Assembly: GCA_030448105.1 (NCBI GenBank)
Contig: JAUJNP010000006.1
Span: forward strand, 119,952-183,951
Source of the DNA: Acidimicrobiales bacterium
GTDB lineage: Bacteria; Actinomycetota; Acidimicrobiia; Acidimicrobiales; Iamiaceae
Direction: 5' to 3'
DNA: 64,000 bases
Every line of letters starts with the position of its first letter. Position 1 is the first letter of the stretch. The notes under the pieces were generated by a model that saw only the letters and a list, made by a program, of their open reading frames with translations, searched no databases and was not told the DNA's origin. Both the position numbers and the translations under genes were made by a program. Below, piece after piece: positions 10,499 to 18,046 of this stretch.

Positions 10499-11355
10499 TC
10501 GTCGGTGTGGTGGGCCTCGGGCTGATCGGCGGGTCCATCGCCCAGGGAATCCTCGCCCGGGGCGGGGAGGTCATGGCCTGGACCCGGTCGGAGGGCACCC
10601 GGCGGGCCGCCGCCGACGGCGGCGTGAACGTCGCCGGATCGGTGGCCGAGGTGGTGGAGGCGGCCCCCGTGGTCGTGCTGGCCACCCCTCTGCCGGTCCT
10701 GCCCCACACCCTCGACCAGGTGGCGGCCGTGCTGCCCCGCGGCGGCGAGCAGCCCACCGTCACCGACGTGGGCTCGGTGAAGGCTTCCATCGCCGCCCAT
10801 GCCGCCGCCGTGCTGCCCGACCCGTCGGTGTTCGTGGGCGGCCATCCCCTCGCGGGCACCGAGCACGCCGGCTGGGCCGCCGCCGACCCGGACCTGTTCG
10901 AGGGGCGGAGCTGGGTGCTGTGCGACCCGGAGCGGAACCGGGCGCGCTGGGACCAGGTCGCGGCTCTGGCCGAGCGGCTCGGCGCCACCGTCGTCCCCGT
11001 CGGCTCCGCCGCCCACGACGCGACCGTCGCCCTCACCAGCCACGTGCCCCACGCGCTGGCGGCCGTGCTCTCCGACGAGCTCGCCGCGTTCGGCACCGAC
11101 CGCGCCCGGGTCCTCGAGCTCAGCGGTGGGTCGCTGGCCAGCGCCACCCGGGTGGTGCGGGGCGGGGGAGCGGCGCTGGGCGCCGAGATGGTGTGGGCCA
11201 ACCGCCGGGATGTGGCCCACCACCTCGACGGTGTGGCGCGGCGCCTCGACGCCCTCCGCCGGGTGCTCGAGGCCGACGATCGCGGCCCAGTGGACGAGCT
11301 CTTCGCCCGGGCCTCGGCGTTCTGGGCGGCCGGCGCAGGGGAGGGTCCGCGGTGA
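10495..11355 (+). CDS. tyrA: Prephenate dehydrogenase TyrA
   Basis: NAD(P)-dependent enzyme of tyrosine synthesis. The 286-residue protein begins VIVGVVGLGLIGGS, a Rossmann GxGxxGG at residues 7-13, followed by TDVGSVKASI, FVGGHPLAGTEHAGW and ALTSHVPHALA, all standard for TyrA. There is no C-terminal ACT domain. GTG 10495 overlaps the pheA stop, and its own stop overlaps dapC. It could act on arogenate rather than prephenate; the sequence does not decide. Confidence 0.93.
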   Translation: MIVGVVGLGLIGGSIAQGILARGGEVMAWTRSEGTRRAAADGGVNVAGSVAEVVEAAPVVVLATPLPVLPHTLDQVAAVLPRGGEQPTVTDVGSVKASIAAHAAAVLPDPSVFVGGHPLAGTEHAGWAAADPDLFEGRSWVLCDPERNRARWDQVAALAERLGATVVPVGSAAHDATVALTSHVPHALAAVLSDELAAFGTDRARVLELSGGSLASATRVVRGGGAALGAEMVWANRRDVAHHLDGVARRLDALRRVLEADDRGPVDELFARASAFWAAGAGEGPR

Positions 11356-12491
11356 CGGCCGCCGGGTTCACGCCGCCGCCGCTCGTGTGGGAGACCCTCG
11401 GGGGGATCCGTGAGGTCGCGGACCGCTTCCCCGGCGGCTCCATCGACCTCACCATCGGCACGCCGGTGGACCCACCGCCCCCGGCGGTGGCCGATGCCCT
11501 CGCCCGGTCGGGGACCGAGCGGGGCTACCCGCCCTCGGTGGGCACCGTCGCCTTCCGCCGGGCGGCCGCCGAGTGGATGGCCCGCCGCCTCGGCGCCAGC
11601 GTTCCCGTCGACCAGGTCGCCGCCACCATCGGCTCCAAGGAGCTGGTGGCGGGAGTTCCCCACTGGCTGAAGCTGCGCACGCCCGCCCGCGACACCGTGC
11701 TCTACCCGGCGGTGAGCTACCCCAGCTACGCCATGGGGGCTCAGCTGGCGGGGTGCCGGGCGGTACCCGTCCCGGTGCGGGGTGACGGCACCCTCGACCT
11801 GGAAGCCGTAGCCGACGACGACGGCGAGCGGGCCCTCTGCCTCTGGGTGAACTCGCCCGCCAACCCCACCGGCGCCCTCGACGACCTCGCCGCCGCCGCC
11901 GCCTGGGGCCGCGCCCGCGGCGTGCCGGTGCTGAGCGACGAGTGCTACGCCGAGCTGACCTGGGGCGGGCCCGCCCGCACCATCCTCGAGCACGGCGCGG
12001 AGGGCCTCCTGGCGGTGCACTCGCTGTCGAAGCGGTCGAACCTGGCCGGCCTGCGGGTCGGCTTCTACGCCGGCGATGCCGACCTGGTCGCCTACCTGGC
12101 CCAGGTGCGCAAGCACGCCGGGTTCATGGTGGCGGGCCCGGTGCAGGCGGCGGCGGTGGTCGCCCTCGCCGACGACGCCCACACCGATGAGCAGCGGGCC
12201 CGCTACCTGGCCCGGATCGACCGGGTCGTCGGGGCGCTGGTCGCCGCCGGGCTGGACGCCCGCCGTCCCGGCGGGTCGTTCTACCTGTGGGTGCCCGCCC
12301 CCGGCGGGGACGGCGGTGGCCTGACCCGCTGGTTCGCCGAGGCGGCGGGCACGCTGGTGACGCCCGGGGCGGCTTACGGGCCCGACGGCACCGGGTTCGT
12401 GCGGCTGGCCCTGGTCCAACCCGACGACCGGGTGGACGCGGTGGTGGCCCGCCTGGCCGACGCGGGAACCCCGATCCCCATCCCGGGATGA
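11352..12491 (+). CDS. dapC: Succinyldiaminopimelate aminotransferase DapC
   Basis: PLP fold-type I aminotransferase of 379 residues. The PLP lysine is in HSLSKRSNLAGLRVGF (about residue 227), with NSPANPTG and LSDECYAEL upstream and the arginine-containing FVRLALV near the C-terminus. Genes dapD and dapE follow within 4 kb on the same strand, which supports the succinyl-DAP aminotransferase assignment over a general aspartate aminotransferase. GTG 11352 overlaps the tyrA stop. Confidence 0.87.
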   Translation: MTAAGFTPPPLVWETLGGIREVADRFPGGSIDLTIGTPVDPPPPAVADALARSGTERGYPPSVGTVAFRRAAAEWMARRLGASVPVDQVAATIGSKELVAGVPHWLKLRTPARDTVLYPAVSYPSYAMGAQLAGCRAVPVPVRGDGTLDLEAVADDDGERALCLWVNSPANPTGALDDLAAAAAWGRARGVPVLSDECYAELTWGGPARTILEHGAEGLLAVHSLSKRSNLAGLRVGFYAGDADLVAYLAQVRKHAGFMVAGPVQAAAVVALADDAHTDEQRARYLARIDRVVGALVAAGLDARRPGGSFYLWVPAPGGDGGGLTRWFAEAAGTLVTPGAAYGPDGTGFVRLALVQPDDRVDAVVARLADAGTPIPIPG

Positions 12492-12528
12492 GCCCGCTCG
12501 GCCGCGGACCGGCGGGCACAATGTGGCC

Positions 12529-13539
12529 ATGAACGCGAGCGCGTCGTCACGGGTCACGCCCCGGGGGGTGTGGTACCTGCTGCCCGTGGCACTGCTCCTC
12601 GCCGGCGCGGTGGCCGGCATCGTCGTCCTCGTCAGCGGGATCGCCGCCTACTCGGACACCATCGACAACTTCGGACGGGTCCCGCTCAACGGTGAGGGAA
12701 CCGTGACCTTCGCCAAGTCCGGTTCCTACACGGCCTACTTCGAGCCGGAGGGCGGCATCGACGGCCCCTCGTACGTGGAGCCGGCGGTCTACCTCAAGAT
12801 GACCAAGCAGGACACCGGGAAGCCGGTGCCGTTCACCACCTACAACTCGGAGAGCACCTACACCAGCGGAGAGCACGAGGGTCGGGCCATCAACACCTTC
12901 CGCATCACCGAGCCGGGCACCTACGTGCTCCGCAGCACCGGGCAGGGCTCCGGGCAGGTGGCGGTGGGCCGCAGCCCGTTCGGCAAGGTCGCCCGGGGCG
13001 CGGTGTTCGGCGCGGCGCTCGGCCTGGCCGGCTTCGTCCCCGCCCTGATCCTCACCATCGTGCTTGCGGTGAAGCGGGGCCGCTCCAAGCGGGCCATGCG
13101 TCCCGCCCCGCTCGCCGGGACCGGCTACGGCGCCCCCGGATACGGCTACGGCCGTCCCCCTCACGGCCCCCCGGGCTACGGCAGTCCCGGCGCGGGCGGG
13201 CCGGGCTACGGGGCACCGGGCTACGGGGGACCCGGCTATGGCGCACCGGGGTACGGGGCACCGGGGTACGGGGCACCGGGGTACGGGGCACCGGGGTACG
13301 GGGCACCGGGGTACGGGGCACCGAGGTACGGGGCACCGGGCTACGGCGGTCCCGGCTCGGGGACTCCGGGGCCGGGGGGTCCGCCCCCGGGGGTGGTGTC
13401 GCCGCCCGGTGCGCCCCCGCCGCCACCGGGGCCTCCACCGGACGCCACGTCTCCGTGGGCCGCGCCTCCGCCCGGTGCGCCCCCGCCGGCACCGCCAGCA
13501 CCCCCGCCGGGCACGCCGCCGGGTCCACCTGGTACCTGA
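12529..13539 (+). CDS. Membrane protein with Gly-Tyr-Gly-Ala-Pro repeat tail
   Basis: Function unknown. About 336 residues: a hydrophobic segment near 12-37 (WYLLPVALLLAGAVAGIVVL), an outside domain of about 110 residues with beta-rich text (GEGTVTFAKSGSYTAYFEP, INTFRITEPGTYVLRS), a second membrane segment near 155-178, then a cytoplasmic tail rich in Gly, Tyr and Pro with tandem GYGAP units and polyproline. ATG 12529 is used; GTG 12523 is two codons upstream. The next gene has the same architecture, so these are tandem paralogues lying inside the dap cluster. Tails of this kind often bind partners or phase-separate, but nothing shows that here. Confidence 0.75.
   Translation: MNASASSRVTPRGVWYLLPVALLLAGAVAGIVVLVSGIAAYSDTIDNFGRVPLNGEGTVTFAKSGSYTAYFEPEGGIDGPSYVEPAVYLKMTKQDTGKPVPFTTYNSESTYTSGEHEGRAINTFRITEPGTYVLRSTGQGSGQVAVGRSPFGKVARGAVFGAALGLAGFVPALILTIVLAVKRGRSKRAMRPAPLAGTGYGAPGYGYGRPPHGPPGYGSPGAGGPGYGAPGYGGPGYGAPGYGAPGYGAPGYGAPGYGAPGYGAPRYGAPGYGGPGSGTPGPGGPPPGVVSPPGAPPPPPGPPPDATSPWAAPPPGAPPPAPPAPPPGTPPGPPGT
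13200..13350 (+). repeat. 15-bp tandem repeat encoding GYGAP units
   Basis: The unit GTACGGGGCACCGGG recurs back to back, near-identical from about 13250 to 13340, with diverged copies on both sides. It is in frame inside the membrane protein and encodes five-residue Gly-Tyr-Gly-Ala-Pro steps. Nucleotide identity between copies is much higher than protein conservation would need, so the array is recent and its copy number may vary or be misassembled. Confidence 0.9.
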
Positions 13540-13553
13540 GCCCGGGCGGCGCG

Positions 13554-14321
13554 ATGTACCCCACCGCTGGCCCCCCGCCGGTGCGCCCGTCGGCGTGGTG
13601 GTACGCCGCCACCGTCGGTGTGGCCCTGCTCGGGCTGGCGGTGGCCATCGCCCTCCTGGTCGACGGCTTTCGGGGTGTCCGGCGCACGGGCCAGGAGGTC
13701 ACCCGGATCGGCCTGGATTCGAGCGGCACGGTCACCTTCGAGCACCCGGACTCCTTCACCCTCTACTACGTCGGTCCCCGGGTGGCCACCACTGAGGCCG
13801 ATGTGCGGGCGGTGGCCGCCCAGATCGACCCCATCCTTCGCCCCGCGGGCGGGGGCGGGGCCGTGCCCATGCGGCCGTACGAAGGTACCCAGTCCATCGT
13901 CAACCGCCCCCAGGAGGGCTACCAGCTGGTGCCGCTGCGCACCTTCACCATCACCCGGGCCGGCGACTACCTCCTCGAAGCCGGCTCCGTGGAAGGGGTC
14001 ACCTCCGAGCGGGCGGAACTGGTGGTGAGCAAGAGCCTGATCGCCCCGCTGGCCCGGGGAGCGCTGTGGGCGCTGGTGGCGGCCGGCCTCGGAGGGCTGA
14101 TCTCCCTCGTGGCCACGGTGGCGCTGGCCGTGACCCGAGGTAGGAACAAGCGCCAGCAACGACCGCCCTGGCCCGGCCGGCCCCCGCCCGGACCGTGGCC
14201 CCCGGCGGGACAGTGGCAGCCGGCGGGGGCGTGGCCGTCGCCACCCGGGTGGCCGGGGCCGCCGCCCGGACCGGTGCCCCCGCCGCCGCCGGGGTACGGG
14301 CCGCCGGGCGGGCCCCGTTAG
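13554..14321 (+). CDS. Membrane protein paralogous to the preceding gene
   Basis: Function unknown. About 255 residues with the same plan as the upstream gene: membrane segment near 17-40 (WYAATVGVALLGLAVAIALLV), an outside domain containing LDSSGTVTFEHPDSFTLYYV and RTFTITRAGDYLLEAG, a second membrane segment near 167-190, a basic RGRNKRQQR stretch, then a Pro/Trp-rich tail. The shared G-TVTF...S-T-Y and TFTITRAG/TFRITEPG patterns mark the two outside domains as homologous. ATG 13554 follows the previous stop by 14 bases; dapD begins 11 bases after it ends. Confidence 0.75.
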   Translation: MYPTAGPPPVRPSAWWYAATVGVALLGLAVAIALLVDGFRGVRRTGQEVTRIGLDSSGTVTFEHPDSFTLYYVGPRVATTEADVRAVAAQIDPILRPAGGGGAVPMRPYEGTQSIVNRPQEGYQLVPLRTFTITRAGDYLLEAGSVEGVTSERAELVVSKSLIAPLARGALWALVAAGLGGLISLVATVALAVTRGRNKRQQRPPWPGRPPPGPWPPAGQWQPAGAWPSPPGWPGPPPGPVPPPPPGYGPPGGPR

Positions 14322-14332
14322 GGTCCACGACC

Positions 14333-15154
14333 ATGTCCGACCTCGAGCGCCGGATCACCGAGCTGTGGGAAAGCCGAGAGCCGGTCGACCCCGCCGACTC
14401 CGACGCCCGCGCCACCATCGACGAGGTCATCGACCTGCTGGACCGGGGCGAGGCCCGGGTGGCCGAGCCCGGCCCCGACGGGGTCGTCGTCCACACCTGG
14501 CTCAAGCAGGCGATCCTCCTGCTCTTCCGGGCGGCCCGCATGGAGACCACCGAGCTCGGGCCCTTCGAGTACGCCGACAAGATCCCCCTCAAGCGGGGCT
14601 ACGCCGCCCTCGGCGTGCGGGTGGTGCCGGGGGCTTCTGCCCGGTGGGGGTCGTTCCTGGCGCCGGGCGTGATCCTCATGCCCAGCTACGTCAACATCGG
14701 CGCCCGGGTGGGCGAGGGGACCATGGTCGACACGTGGGCCACCGTCGGCAGCTGCGCCCAGATCGGCCGCAACGTGCACCTCTCGGGTGGGGTCGGCATC
14801 GGCGGCGTGCTCGAGCCCGCCCAGGCCGCGCCGGTGGTGATCGGCGACGAGGCCATGATCGGGAGCCGCTCCATGATCACCCAGGGAGCGGTGGTGGGCG
14901 AGGGCTGCGTGATCGGCGAGGGCGTGATCCTCAACCCCTCCATTCCCGTCATCGACGCCCAGAGCGGCGAGGAGGTGGGTCGGGGGGTGGTGCCGCCGTG
15001 GTCGGTGGGGGTGCAGGCCAGCCGGCGCAAGGAGTTCCCGGGTGGCGAGTTCGGGCTGCCCTGCGTGCTGCTGTTGCGCCGGCTCACGCCCGGAGAGCGC
15101 CACGACAAGGCCCAGCTCAACGCCATCCTCCGCGACCACGGCGTGAACGTCTGA
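14333..15154 (+). CDS. dapD: Tetrahydrodipicolinate N-succinyltransferase DapD
   Basis: First committed step of the succinylase branch of lysine synthesis. The 273-residue protein has an N-terminal helical domain (LERRITELWESREPVDPADS), FKQ-equivalent TWLKQAILLLFR, and a left-handed beta helix of hexapeptide repeats with MPSYVNIGARVGEGTMVDTW and GSCAQIGRNVHLSGGVGIGG. This is the form typified by E. coli DapD, not the longer mycobacterial type. dapE starts two bases after its stop. Confidence 0.94.
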   Translation: MSDLERRITELWESREPVDPADSDARATIDEVIDLLDRGEARVAEPGPDGVVVHTWLKQAILLLFRAARMETTELGPFEYADKIPLKRGYAALGVRVVPGASARWGSFLAPGVILMPSYVNIGARVGEGTMVDTWATVGSCAQIGRNVHLSGGVGIGGVLEPAQAAPVVIGDEAMIGSRSMITQGAVVGEGCVIGEGVILNPSIPVIDAQSGEEVGRGVVPPWSVGVQASRRKEFPGGEFGLPCVLLLRRLTPGERHDKAQLNAILRDHGVNV

Positions 15155-15156
15155 CC

Positions 15157-16221
15157 GTGACCGACCTGCTGACCCTCACCGCCGAGCTCGTCGACATCCC
15201 CTCGGTGAGCCTGTCCGAGGCGGCCATCGCCGACCGCCTGGAGGCCGATCTGCGCCGGGCGCCGTGGCTCGCGGTGGAGCGCGTCGACGACAACGTGGTG
15301 GCCCGCACCACCCTGGGCCGAGCCCAGCGCATCGTGCTCGCCGGCCACACCGACACGGTGCCCGTCAACGCCAACGCCAACGCCCGCCTGGACGGCGACA
15401 CCCTCTGGGGCCTGGGCGCCTCGGACATGAAGAGCGGGGTGGCCGTGTTCCTCGAGCTGGCTCGCACCGTGGCCGAGCCGGCGGTGGACGTCACCTACGT
15501 CTTCTACGCCGCCGAGGAGGTCGCCGCCGTCCACAACGGCCTCAGGGTGCTGTTCGAGCAGCGCCCCGACCTGCTGGCCGGCGATGTCGCCCTGCTCGGC
15601 GAGCCCACCTCGGCGGGCATCGAGGCCGGCTGCCAGGGCACCATGCGCCTGGAGGTCATCCTGGGCGGTGCCCGGGCCCACACCGCTCGGCCGTGGATGG
15701 GCCGCAACGCCATCCACCGCCTCGGCGCCGTCCTCGAGCGGGTGGCCGGCTACGACGGCCGGCGCCCGGTGTTGGCCGGCTGTGAGTACCGGGAGGCACT
15801 GCAGGCGGTGGGCGTAGACGGCGGCGTGGCCGGCAACGTGGTGCCCGACCGGGCCCGGCTCACCCTCAACCACCGCTTCGCCCCCGACCGCACGGCGGAG
15901 GCGGCCGAGGCCCACGTCCGCGACGTGCTCGCCCCTGCCCTGGAACCCGGCGACCGGGTGGAGGTGGTCGACGTGGCCACCGCCAGCCCGCCGGCGGTGG
16001 ACCACCCCCTCCTCGCCGCCCTGGTGGCCCGCAACGACCTCCCGGTGGCGGCCAAACTGGGCTGGACCGACGTGGCCCGCTTCGCCGATCACGGCATCCC
16101 CGCCGCCAACTTCGGCCCTGGCGACGCCACCTTGGCCCACACCGCCGAGGAGCGGGTGGAGCGAGCCGGCCTCGAGCGCTGCTTCGGTGCCCTCGACGAC
16201 CTGCTCCGGCGGGGGGCCTGA
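15157..16221 (+). CDS. dapE: Succinyl-diaminopimelate desuccinylase DapE
   Basis: M20-family dinuclear zinc hydrolase of 354 residues. Metal ligands are visible in LAGHTDTVPVN (near 63), LGASDMKSGVAV (near 90) and FYAAEEVAAVHNG (general base and ligand, near 122). The dimerisation domain holds GGARAHTARPWMGRNAIHRL. GTG 15157 is two bases after dapD. It ends two bases before the stop of lexA, which runs the other way. Confidence 0.93.
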   Translation: MTDLLTLTAELVDIPSVSLSEAAIADRLEADLRRAPWLAVERVDDNVVARTTLGRAQRIVLAGHTDTVPVNANANARLDGDTLWGLGASDMKSGVAVFLELARTVAEPAVDVTYVFYAAEEVAAVHNGLRVLFEQRPDLLAGDVALLGEPTSAGIEAGCQGTMRLEVILGGARAHTARPWMGRNAIHRLGAVLERVAGYDGRRPVLAGCEYREALQAVGVDGGVAGNVVPDRARLTLNHRFAPDRTAEAAEAHVRDVLAPALEPGDRVEVVDVATASPPAVDHPLLAALVARNDLPVAAKLGWTDVARFADHGIPAANFGPGDATLAHTAEERVERAGLERCFGALDDLLRRGA

Positions 16222-16223
16222 TC

Positions 16224-16856
16224 TCAGAGCCGGCGTAGGACGGTGACCACCTTGCCGTAGATCGTCACCTCGCTGGGATCGAAGACCATGGCCTCGAGCA
16301 CGGCGTTGGCCGGCTCGAGGACGACCTTGCCCCCCCGGCGGTCGTAGCGCTTGACGGTGGCCTCTTCGCCGGGGATGCCGGCGACGACCACCTCACCCCT
16401 CTCCGCGCTGGGTTGGGAGCGGACGACGACGTAGTCACCGTCGAGGATCCCGGCCTCGACCATCGAATCGCCCCGGACCCGGAGCATGAACAGGTTGCCG
16501 TCGCCGGTGAGGTCGGCAGGGACCGGCATGGTCTCCTCGACGTTCTCCTGGGCCAGCACGTCGGTGCCGGCGGCGACGTCGCCCACCAGCGGCACGTGGC
16601 GCACCGGACGACGGTCCACCGGCGCGCCCGACGTGGCGTCGTAGCGCACCTCGAGCGCCCGCGGCTTGGAGAGGTCGCGCCGCAAGAAGCCGAGGCGCTG
16701 GAGGTTGCCCAGGTGGGTGTGGACGGTGGACGGGGAGGTGAGGCCCACGGCCTCGCCGATCTCGCGCACCGAGGGCGGGAAGCCACGGTCGCGCATGCTG
16801 GCCTCGATGCACTCGAGGATCTGGCGTTGGCGGGGGGTGAGGTTGACATCGGCCAT
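16224..16856 (-). CDS. lexA: SOS repressor LexA
   Basis: Self-cleaving repressor of the SOS regulon, 210 residues. The winged-helix N-terminus is PRQRQILECIEASMRDRG...PPSVREIGEAVGLTSPSTVHTHL; the cleavage bond is Ala96-Gly97 (VGDVAAGTDV), and the catalytic dyad is Ser131 (VRGDSMVEAG) and Lys169 (EATVKRYD). ATG at 16856 gives the usual MADVNLTPRQ start and has GGGAGG upstream. The intergenic region carries four candidate LexA boxes, so it should repress itself and the divergent LysM gene. Confidence 0.97.
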   Translation of the reverse strand: MADVNLTPRQRQILECIEASMRDRGFPPSVREIGEAVGLTSPSTVHTHLGNLQRLGFLRRDLSKPRALEVRYDATSGAPVDRRPVRHVPLVGDVAAGTDVLAQENVEETMPVPADLTGDGNLFMLRVRGDSMVEAGILDGDYVVVRSQPSAERGEVVVAGIPGEEATVKRYDRRGGKVVLEPANAVLEAMVFDPSEVTIYGKVVTVLRRL

Positions 16857-16873
16857 GGGGGCCTCCCGGTGGA

Positions 16874-16994
16874 CGAACTCGTGTTTGTTCGCCGAACGGT
16901 AGCAGGCGCGGACCGCGGTTCCAAACATCTGTTCGGCGCACCCCTTGACGGCGAACACGGGTTCGTGGTTGCCTGGTGTCCGAACAGCCGTTCG
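16874..16994. promoter_or_regulatory. Four LexA boxes between lexA and the LysM gene
   Basis: Four matches to CGAAC-N4-GTTYG: CGAACTCGTGTTTG (16874-16887), CAAACATCTGTTCG (16922-16935, one mismatch), CGAACACGGGTTCG (16952-16965) and CGAACAGCCGTTCG (16981-16994). The last two are perfect palindromic half-site pairs. Their spread across the divergent promoters suggests LexA controls both genes. The same motif is found at the recA promoter. Confidence 0.85.
16896..16924 (-). promoter_or_regulatory. Predicted lexA promoter
   Basis: On the minus strand TTGGAA (plus coordinates 16919-16924), a 17-base spacer and TACCGT (16896-16901) form a sigma-70 type promoter. LexA box 16922-16935 overlaps the -35, and box 16874-16887 lies just downstream of the -10, a layout that fits autorepression. 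Inferred from sequence only. Confidence 0.55.
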
Positions 16995-17049
16995 GACCGG
17001 CTCCGCGCGACTCCACCCACCGCCCCTGATCGACGGCGCTAGGCGCCGA

Positions 17050-17072
17050 CTGTCACACCCCCTGCGGAGAAT
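17050..17072 (+). promoter_or_regulatory. PafBC/RecA-NDp-like promoter of the LysM gene
   Basis: CTGTCACAC (17050-17058), eight bases, GAGAAT (17067-17072). The first 17 bases are identical to the element in front of recA (95-111). The -10 ends seven bases before ATG 17079, so the transcript would be nearly leaderless. It lies downstream of the LexA boxes, so the gene may answer to two damage signals. Confidence 0.58.
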
Positions 17073-17078
17073 GAGCTC

Positions 17079-17480
17079 ATGGCAGCGATCCTCACCCCCC
17101 ACCCGGCTCGGACGCCACGACCGGCCTTCGTCGTGCTCGAAGGCGGTCTGGCCCCGGCCCGCATGGCGCGCGTCTACCGGCGCCGTCGCCTCGGCGCCCT
17201 GCTCGTCGGCGTGGTCCTGCTGTCGGTGGGGTTGGTGGCGGGCCGGGCGGCGCTGGTGGCGGTCACGCCCCAGCCCCCGCCGGCGGCCACCGGCACCGTC
17301 GCCGTCCGCCCCGCGGCGACGGCCGGGCCGGTGGTGGTGGTACGTCCGGGCGACACCATCTGGTCGGTCGCCCGCCGTCTCCAGCCCGAGGGCGACGTGC
17401 GGCCTCTCGTCGACCGTCTGGCCGCCGCCCACGGGCCCGACTCCCTCCAGGCCGGCGAGGCCATCCCCGTCGCGCCCTGA
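17079..17480 (+). CDS. LysM membrane protein, SOS cell-division inhibitor type (DivS/ChiZ/YneA position)
   Basis: Short protein of 133 residues: a basic N-terminal stretch (RVYRRRRLG), one membrane segment near 38-58 (LLVGVVLLSVGLVAGRAALVAV), a Pro/Ala linker, and a LysM peptidoglycan-binding domain near 79-130 with VVRPGDTIWSVARRL and LQAGEAIPV. The order lexA - LysM/membrane protein - nrdR is that of Mycobacterium (Rv2719c/ChiZ) and Corynebacterium (DivS), where the product blocks division during DNA damage. Similarity is in architecture and position, not close sequence. The upstream LexA boxes and the recA-like promoter support damage induction. Confidence 0.75.
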   Translation: MAAILTPHPARTPRPAFVVLEGGLAPARMARVYRRRRLGALLVGVVLLSVGLVAGRAALVAVTPQPPPAATGTVAVRPAATAGPVVVVRPGDTIWSVARRLQPEGDVRPLVDRLAAAHGPDSLQAGEAIPVAP

Positions 17481-17531
17481 TCGGCCGCCACTGCGTCACG
17501 GCCGGGGCCGGATGTGCATAGCGTGCGCAGC

Positions 17532-17999
17532 GTGCGCTGCCCGGGGTGCTCCAGCCTGGAAGACAGGGTCGTCGACTCCCGCGCCTCCGAGGACGGCAGC
17601 GCCATCCGTCGGCGGCGGGCGTGCCTGGGCTGTGGTCGGCGCTTCACCACCTTCGAGCGGGTGGAGGAGGTCCCGCTCGTGGTCGAGAAGCGCTCGGGCG
17701 AGCGCCAACCCTTCGACCGGTCCAAGATCGTGGCCGGTCTGCGCTCGGCGGCCAAGAACCGGCCAGTGTCCGAGGCCGACCTCGAAGCGCTGGCGGCCGA
17801 TGTGGAGGATCAGCTCCGCCTCGACGGTGGCGAGGTGCCCAGCGAGCGGGTCGGGGTGGCCGTGCTCGAGCGTCTCCGGGACCTCGACCAGGTCGCCTAC
17901 GTGCGCTTCGCCAGCGTCTACAAGGAGTTCGACGACCCCGCCGACTTCGCCGCCGAGCTGCGCCTCCTCACCAAGTCCACCGCCCCCAAGCACCGCTGA
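17532..17999 (+). CDS. nrdR: Transcriptional repressor NrdR
   Basis: Zinc-ribbon/ATP-cone repressor of ribonucleotide reductase genes. The 155-residue protein has zinc cysteines C3, C6, C31 and C34 (RCPGC and CLGCGRRFTTFE), then an ATP cone (VEKRSGERQPFDRSKIVAGL). GTG 17532 gives the standard MRCPGC start; in-frame GTGs at 17514 and 17523 are less likely. Its likely target, nrdJ, is 5 kb downstream with two candidate NrdR boxes at its promoter. Confidence 0.95.
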   Translation: MRCPGCSSLEDRVVDSRASEDGSAIRRRRACLGCGRRFTTFERVEEVPLVVEKRSGERQPFDRSKIVAGLRSAAKNRPVSEADLEALAADVEDQLRLDGGEVPSERVGVAVLERLRDLDQVAYVRFASVYKEFDDPADFAAELRLLTKSTAPKHR

Positions 18000-18046
18000 G
18001 GCCCCCCGTGCCGTCGACCCCCCTGCCTCGGCGGGGCGGGCGCCGG

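Noticed and set aside
13200-13350. CRISPR array
   Set aside because: The 15-bp units are contiguous, in frame and without spacers; the same holds for the repeats at 40970 and 63477.
16857-17432. N-terminal extension of LexA by about 190 codons
   Set aside because: It would run through four LexA boxes, the promoter and the LysM gene; ATG 16856 gives the standard LexA start.
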